DNA of 64,000 nt, from NCBI RefSeq assembly GCF_000027005.1, contig NC_012963.1, positions 2,728,001-2,792,000 of the forward strand, given 5' to 3'. This document shows, piece by piece, positions 59,812 through 64,000 of this stretch; positions within the stretch are counted from its first letter, which is position 1; every line of letters begins with the position of its first letter. Source of the DNA: Komagataella phaffii GS115. Its lineage: Eukaryota; Ascomycota; Pichiomycetes; Pichiales; Pichiaceae. The position numbers were made by a program, and so were the translations under genes. The notes beneath the pieces were generated by a model. The model saw nothing but the letters and a program-made list of their open reading frames with translations, ran no database searches and was not told the origin of the DNA.

Positions 59812-60420
59812 ATGACTATTAAAGGCGGTGTACAGAAACCTACAGCTCGATCGAAACCGGCTGGCGAAAGCCATTTTGACGTTGGTAACTTAGCTGCTGC
59901 TGCTGTTGCTCATTCTTCAAAGCAAGAAGTTGACCAACACGATGCCATCGCATTATTGAAGAATGCTGGAGTAGAGGTTAATTCGGTGGTAGGTCCAACT
60001 GCATCCTCTGGACCCCCAAGACCGACTACCACTCAAAGAACCTCCTCCAGTGGTAAAAAGGTGGTCAACACCAAACGTGCTGAGCAAAATAGAAAGGCGC
60101 AACAGGTATTCCGAAAGAAGAGGGAAGAACAGTTTCAAGAACTGGAGAAGAAGGCTCAATTAGTGGATCATTACAGAGACATTATCCAAAATCTCAAAAA
60201 TGAAATAATGACTCTCAGGGATTACACTTTAACGTTGCAGAGCAAGCTAATTGAGCACGGAGATAACACTATCGGGTCTAACAACAGCAGTCTCTCGGCC
60301 GTCCTCTCCAGGTCTTACCTGGGAAAGCTCAATAGTTTGGGGAACTTGGGAAAAGAAGAGGAGCAGGATTCTAACAAAAACGGAGAAATCAAGGAGGAGA
60401 CTCTCGGCCTGATAAATTAA
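59812..60420 (+). CDS. Yap/Pap1-like bZIP transcription factor
   Basis: This small 202 aa nuclear factor has a disordered N-terminus (Ala-rich LAAAAVAHSS) and a basic region at about 86-105 (TKRAEQNRKAQQVFRKKREEQ). The basic region keeps the fungal AP-1 pattern Q-N-R-x-A-Q-x-x-F-R, although the usual Arg after the second Gln is Gln here. The leucine zipper follows (L111, V118, I125, I132, then L140/L142), and the tail is acidic and Ser/Asn-rich. I see no Yap1-type C-terminal cysteine-rich redox domain, so oxidative gating as in Yap1 is unlikely. It could control itself and the neighbouring ABC transporter. The exact orthologue is unknown to me. Confidence 0.8.
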   Translation: MTIKGGVQKPTARSKPAGESHFDVGNLAAAAVAHSSKQEVDQHDAIALLKNAGVEVNSVVGPTASSGPPRPTTTQRTSSSGKKVVNTKRAEQNRKAQQVFRKKREEQFQELEKKAQLVDHYRDIIQNLKNEIMTLRDYTLTLQSKLIEHGDNTIGSNNSSLSAVLSRSYLGKLNSLGNLGKEEEQDSNKNGEIKEETLGLIN

Positions 60421-62285
60421 GAAAGTTGTGTTGTTTGATTTGTTGTTTTTTTTAGTTTTTTTATTGTATTTTAATGGCTTGACTTGAATTTCTCGTGATT
60501 TCGTGTATCGCAGCAGTTGTGACAATACACGTTGGACGCTTGAAGTAGCGGACTACGTGGCTCTCAAGTTTCAAAGTCTTCTGGCTCGCACTTTCATGTG
60601 TTTGACTTCGGGTCCTCTCAAGGCAATCGTAAGCCTAAAGTACTATACATGACTTCTTGGAATCGTGTGCTCCTGATCTGCCAACACAGAAGTCGCAGAA
60701 CTTGATTATAGTGATTATCAAGTCCATCCCAACAGAGTTGCAAGTGGACGAGGAGAGACTAATAGTCATAATCCCAAATGGTTTTCGCGCTGAGACAGAA
60801 TGCGTCTGTCAAGCTGATCATGCTTAGAAAATGCGAGATCTAACACTACGCCAGGGTGTTCTTAAAGTGAATCTGAACGTTGCAAAATTAAAAGGACTTT
60901 CAATCCAAAGCTAGGACCAACTGAGTTTTCATGGATCCTGGACCTATTTCCTGTACTGGTAGTTTGAAAGCATTTAGGCTCAATTTGGGTCTCAAAAGGC
61001 GACATTGTTCGTGAGGCTAATCCATTGAATGATTTGACACCACCGTCACTTCTCAAGCTACTAAAGGATGGCAAAGAAATGTATGCTGAGCGTATATCTC
61101 TTTATCAAAAATTGACTTCATGAGTAGCTGCAAGCACGATGCGTCACAGACGATGAGAGGTTGGTTCGCAGACTCAGCTTCATATTCATATACCAGCTCA
61201 ACTATATCTTGCTCAAGAAATATCTCTCTAATACAGGTCAAACACCCAATACAGCTTCATTTTGGACCATCAGGCATGAAAGTGTACGCTTAGGGTTCTG
61301 GAGATTTGGCAGATGAGCGTTCCATTTACCAGTGTTTCGCATCCAACGTTGATACTACATTTCGAAGTTCGAGTCAATCAAGCCAGAAACATCACAGATT
61401 CACAATTTTGACAACAGCGTTTATACAGGCAAATACCTGACTTCAGTGGCCCATGAAGCGGTCTGGTTGATACCACAAATGGAAACATTTGTATTGACTG
61501 TGTCCTCTCAGGCCTTAAAGGAAATTTGGAACTCCAGTGCCACTTTCCCCCCAGTAAATACTTCAGATATAGCTTTTAGACTAGTATTTACGTTGCAAAA
61601 GAAGTATGGACTTGAAGCGATGGTAGTTTTGTTGCCACCAACCTCTAGTTAGAATTACTGACTCATCTAGTTCAATAACACGTTACACAACCTTACCTAA
61701 TCAAAAAAAAAGTGGCAACCAAGGACAACATGGTTAAAATGAATTCAAAAAAAGAAACAAAAATTCAAAATAAGACGCCCAGCTTTGAGAAAGCTACTCC
61801 TTTATTATGTTTTTGGTTTCCTGGTTTACTAGGCAGGTCAATCTTACAGGCAGATAAATCGTAGGTTTGTAACGACAAATTGCGAAGTCTATTACTTCAA
61901 GGCAGGGTGGAAAAGAAAACAATAATATATTTGCCTTCAGTCCAGAGAAACAATTACTTCCAAAATTGTCGAGCGGTGGGCGAAGTTTTGTGTCGGGCCA
62001 TAAATCCAAAGAGCTGCAGAAGCATGCAAGTTGTGCATCAAGTATTGGGTTACCAAAAGTGGCTATGACCGCCCTTCGAAAAAAGAAACTCAATTTAGGA
62101 ATTTCATTCCGGAGTACTGGAACGATACAGGGAAAAAATTAACCGAACCAAAACAAATCCACATGCAACCAATTCACTACTGTCCAGACCCTGACGTTGT
62201 TTCATTTTTTTTTTAGCAACCAGCTAACGATATTGAAACTAGGTAGTCAAATCTTCGTGATTCAGAGGAGAAAACACCTAGAAGA
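60421..62285. other. Gene-poor region
   Basis: This 1.9 kb has no intact gene. The first part is the bZIP terminator (T-rich, 60442-60472). Open segments of 40-100 codons succeed each other on the plus strand to about 61650 and may be decayed coding DNA (separate entry). The rest is A/T-rich, with poly-A runs near 61704-61712 and 61747-61760 and a T10 run ending near 62215. No tRNA or repeat was recognised. Confidence 0.4.
60493..61652 (+). pseudogene. Possible decayed protein-coding sequence
   Basis: Successive plus-strand open segments in different frames look protein-like. Examples are one containing WTLEVADYVALKFQSLLA (about 60535-60590), one with IPTELQVDEERLIVIIPNGF (about 60725-60785), one with NPLNDLTPPSLLKLLKDG (about 61020-61075), one with ERLVRRLSFIFIYQLNYILL (about 61155-61215), and a 99-codon segment ending at 61652 (SSATFPPVNTSDIAF). 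Stops or shifts separate them. I cannot name a family, and by-chance open frames of 50 codons are not rare, so this is a weak call. Confidence 0.2.
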
Positions 62286-62729
62286 CTAAGCTAAGATTTT
62301 GTATGTCTTGGTTGTCAAAAGCTCGGCTCTATAAGTACTAATATTCCATGTAAGATGTAAATAGGCATATACGCATGCATAATATTCGTGAAGAAAAAAG
62401 ACTGCAGAAAGTGTCACATTTGAGATTTGTCGATGCACGCCTATATTGCTGTCCAGAATTTTCTGGTTTGTCAGCAACAAAACAACAGAATCAGCGTATT
62501 TGGGCATCTGGAAAGGCGAAGCATGTAGCTGACACATATGGGTGGTTAGAATGTTCAAAAGCGAAAGGTCACACAGTTGTTTAATATCAGTTCGCTGTAT
62601 CCCAAAGAATTTTTTAGTCGGGCCGTTCCAGCTGCAAAAGTCCCTTACCATTTGCAGCTGGTACTCAGTTCCGTAGGCAATTTCCAACGAATATACCTCT
62701 GCATATTCATGCACTGAGGAAATACCCAT
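62286..62729 (-). CDS. Hypothetical ORF, 147 aa, doubtful
   Basis: An ATG-initiated frame of 147 codons lies in an otherwise gene-poor region between the bZIP gene and the adhesin. The product is rich in Tyr, His, Leu and Cys and has no recognised domain. A weakly hydrophobic stretch (SAVFFLHEYYACVYAYLHL, about 106-124) might span a membrane. Length is above chance expectation for this base composition but not decisive. A 69-codon ORF overlaps it on the other strand. Confidence 0.25.
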   Translation of the reverse strand: MGISSVHEYAEVYSLEIAYGTEYQLQMVRDFCSWNGPTKKFFGIQRTDIKQLCDLSLLNILTTHMCQLHASPFQMPKYADSVVLLLTNQKILDSNIGVHRQISNVTLSAVFFLHEYYACVYAYLHLTWNISTYRAELLTTKTYKILA

Positions 62730-62870
62730 CCAAAATAAGCTACCAGATAAGGAGAGTTCCTAAGGGGAGGAAAGAGGTCTTACTGGAGTTTACGGTCTTA
62801 TGTTATTGAAAATAAGAATTAATTAAAAAGTCTAGATGAGTAAATATACAGGAGAAGTGTTCATAAGTGA

Positions 62871-64000
62871 TCATAAGAACAATGCATTAACAATCAATGC
62901 CGCAACTCCACTAGCCACTGAAAACACCAGATTATTGGCAGAGCCCTCGTAATAAGAAGCAACTGGAACTGATGACGCTTGAGCGCTGTAAGATTGTGTT
63001 GTAATGGCAGGTGGAACTGGGCTTCCTGATTGAGAGTGGACACTTGAATCAACTGGAGTGGCAGCGGTAGTGTGTACTTCCTGTTGTTCATGTTCCAAAG
63101 GAACATATGATGGTACCACAGTTGTAACAGATTGTCCGATGGTGATAGTTTTGGAAACTACACCAGTCTCAATAGTAGCTTGAGTGCAGGAGTGAGAATC
63201 GCAAACGTCTCTAATGATAGTAGTTGTTGATGGTGTAATAGCTTTAGTAACCTTTGAATGTTCATGTGCGCTTGAGTAAACAGAAGCAATAGGAGTGTGA
63301 ACTGTGACTATGGAGGCTGTTCCATCAACTGTGATTGTCTTTTCTACGGCTCCGGTCACAATGGAAGTTGTCAACGGGTGGGATCCACTGTTGGAGATGA
63401 CAGATGTTAAAGTTACAATTGATGTCTTGCTTGGTTCAGTTGGCAGAGGGGTGTAAACTGTGGCGACAGAAGCAGATCCTCCAACTGTGTACGTCTTCTC
63501 TATAGCACCCGTTACATAACATGTAGTCTTTGTAACAGTCTCATCTGCATAGATGGTAGAAGTAACAGTGACTGGAGTTGGCTGCACAGTGGAAAGAGGA
63601 GTGTGAATTGTAACAATAGTAGATGATCCTCCAATTGTGTACGTCTTTTCTATGGCACCAGTTTCATAACATGTAGTCTTTGTAACAGTCTCATCTGCAT
63701 AAATGGTAGAAGTAACAGTGACTGGAGTTGGTTTTATGGCTTCGATTGGTAGAGTAGTGTGAACAGTCACGACAGTTGGGGATCCACCGACAGTAACAGT
63801 CTTTTCGATAGCACCAGTGACATAGCATGTAGTCTCAGTAATTGTCTCATCCGCATAGATAGTGGATGTGACAACGACAGGAGTTGGAATGACAGTCTCA
63901 GTGGGCAAAGGACAGTATGTGGTGATGACTGTGGTTCTTCCACTGGTTGTAATGGTTTTCTCAGTAACACCGGTTATGATTAAAGATTTGTAACAAGTCT
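62871..64000 (-). CDS. GPI-anchored cell-wall adhesin/flocculin-like protein (N-terminus beyond window)
   Basis: The frame is open from the right edge to a stop at 62871, giving about 376 codons of the C-terminal part. The protein is Thr/Ser/Val-rich. It has tandem repeats of 50-52 residues built on PTPVTVTSTIYADETVTKTT, CYVTGAIEKTYTVGG and VTIHTPL, with the TTYCPLPTE motif common in fungal wall proteins. The C-terminal 40 residues end in a hydrophobic tail (NNLVFSVASGVAALIVNALFL, core FSVASGVAALIV) preceded by small residues (EGSAN), a good GPI-attachment signal. The Ser/Thr-rich body should be heavily O-mannosylated. The ligand-binding N-domain is not visible, so the ligand is unknown. Confidence 0.85.
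   Translation of the reverse strand, partial: TCYKSLIITGVTEKTITTSGRTTVITTYCPLPTETVIPTPVVVTSTIYADETITETTCYVTGAIEKTVTVGGSPTVVTVHTTLPIEAIKPTPVTVTSTIYADETVTKTTCYETGAIEKTYTIGGSSTIVTIHTPLSTVQPTPVTVTSTIYADETVTKTTCYVTGAIEKTYTVGGSASVATVYTPLPTEPSKTSIVTLTSVISNSGSHPLTTSIVTGAVEKTITVDGTASIVTVHTPIASVYSSAHEHSKVTKAITPSTTTIIRDVCDSHSCTQATIETGVVSKTITIGQSVTTVVPSYVPLEHEQQEVHTTAATPVDSSVHSQSGSPVPPAITTQSYSAQASSVPVASYYEGSANNLVFSVASGVAALIVNALFL
63432..63887 (-). repeat. Tandem coding repeats (150-156 bp) of the adhesin
   Basis: Three full units begin near 63887, 63731 and 63581, with degenerate copies on both sides (TSIVTLTSVISNSG after about 63434, and LIITGVTEKTIT towards the right edge). Units 2 and 3 are almost identical over YADETVTKTTCY-TGAIEKTYT, which suggests recent duplication or gene conversion. 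Unit spacing is 156 and 150 bp, both multiples of 3, so the frame is preserved. Confidence 0.9.

Noticed and set aside
61360..61385. GTTCGAGTC, resembling a tRNA B box
   Set aside because: Flanking bases do not form a T stem or acceptor stem and no A box is found at the right distance.

Overview
The window is nuclear DNA of a budding ascomycete yeast, almost certainly Komagataella phaffii/pastoris (formerly Pichia pastoris). The upstream region and coding sequence of the EF-1alpha gene at 24.1-26.0 kb match what I remember of the widely used P. pastoris TEF1 promoter. Gene content (LCB1, YAH1, VPS27, SGS1, GCV2, PCK1, PFS2) is that of a compact, intron-poor yeast with the standard code. About 33 protein genes are supported on both strands. 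I found no tRNA, rRNA, CRISPR array or transposon.

Layout: 0-15 kb: a Gal4-type activator running off the left edge, RDH54, DSS4, LCB1, AIM18, YAH1, a Cik1/Vik1-like non-motor kinesin partner, HFI1 and a BBP1-like spindle-pole gene. 15-24 kb: a G1 cyclin whose reading frame is broken, ROT1, VPS27, a MATE transporter and an unknown Ser-rich protein. 24-39 kb: TEF1, GCV2, a WDR68/YPL247C-type WD protein, a UBE2W-type E2, SGS1, the mitochondrial RNase DSS1/MSU1 and an unknown protein. 39-47 kb: a formin whose frame is broken in a Gly-rich minisatellite just before FH1, and the Holliday-junction resolvase YEN1. 47-60 kb: PCK1, a DMT-type transporter, PFS2, PFK27, NPC2, a full-size ABCG transporter and a Yap-like bZIP factor. 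60.4-62.9 kb is gene-poor, with possible decayed coding sequence. The right edge holds the C-terminal part of a repeat-rich GPI cell-wall adhesin.

Themes: three recombination genes (RDH54, SGS1, YEN1) lie within 45 kb, and RDH54 has a consensus MCB box in its promoter. Cell-cycle and cytoskeleton genes recur (G1 cyclin, BBP1-like, Cik1/Vik1-like, formin). Gluconeogenic/glycolytic control is represented by PCK1 and PFK27. Convergent neighbours are very tight (12-33 bp, one CDS overlap of 14 bp). No operon-like novel system is visible. The best leads are the two broken frames, the bZIP/ABC divergent pair with Yap-type sites between them, candidate 5'-UTR introns upstream of DSS4 and YAH1, and the conserved Gal4 DNA-binding domain in a yeast not known to use galactose. 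Many identifications rest on remembered S. cerevisiae sequences, not on searches.
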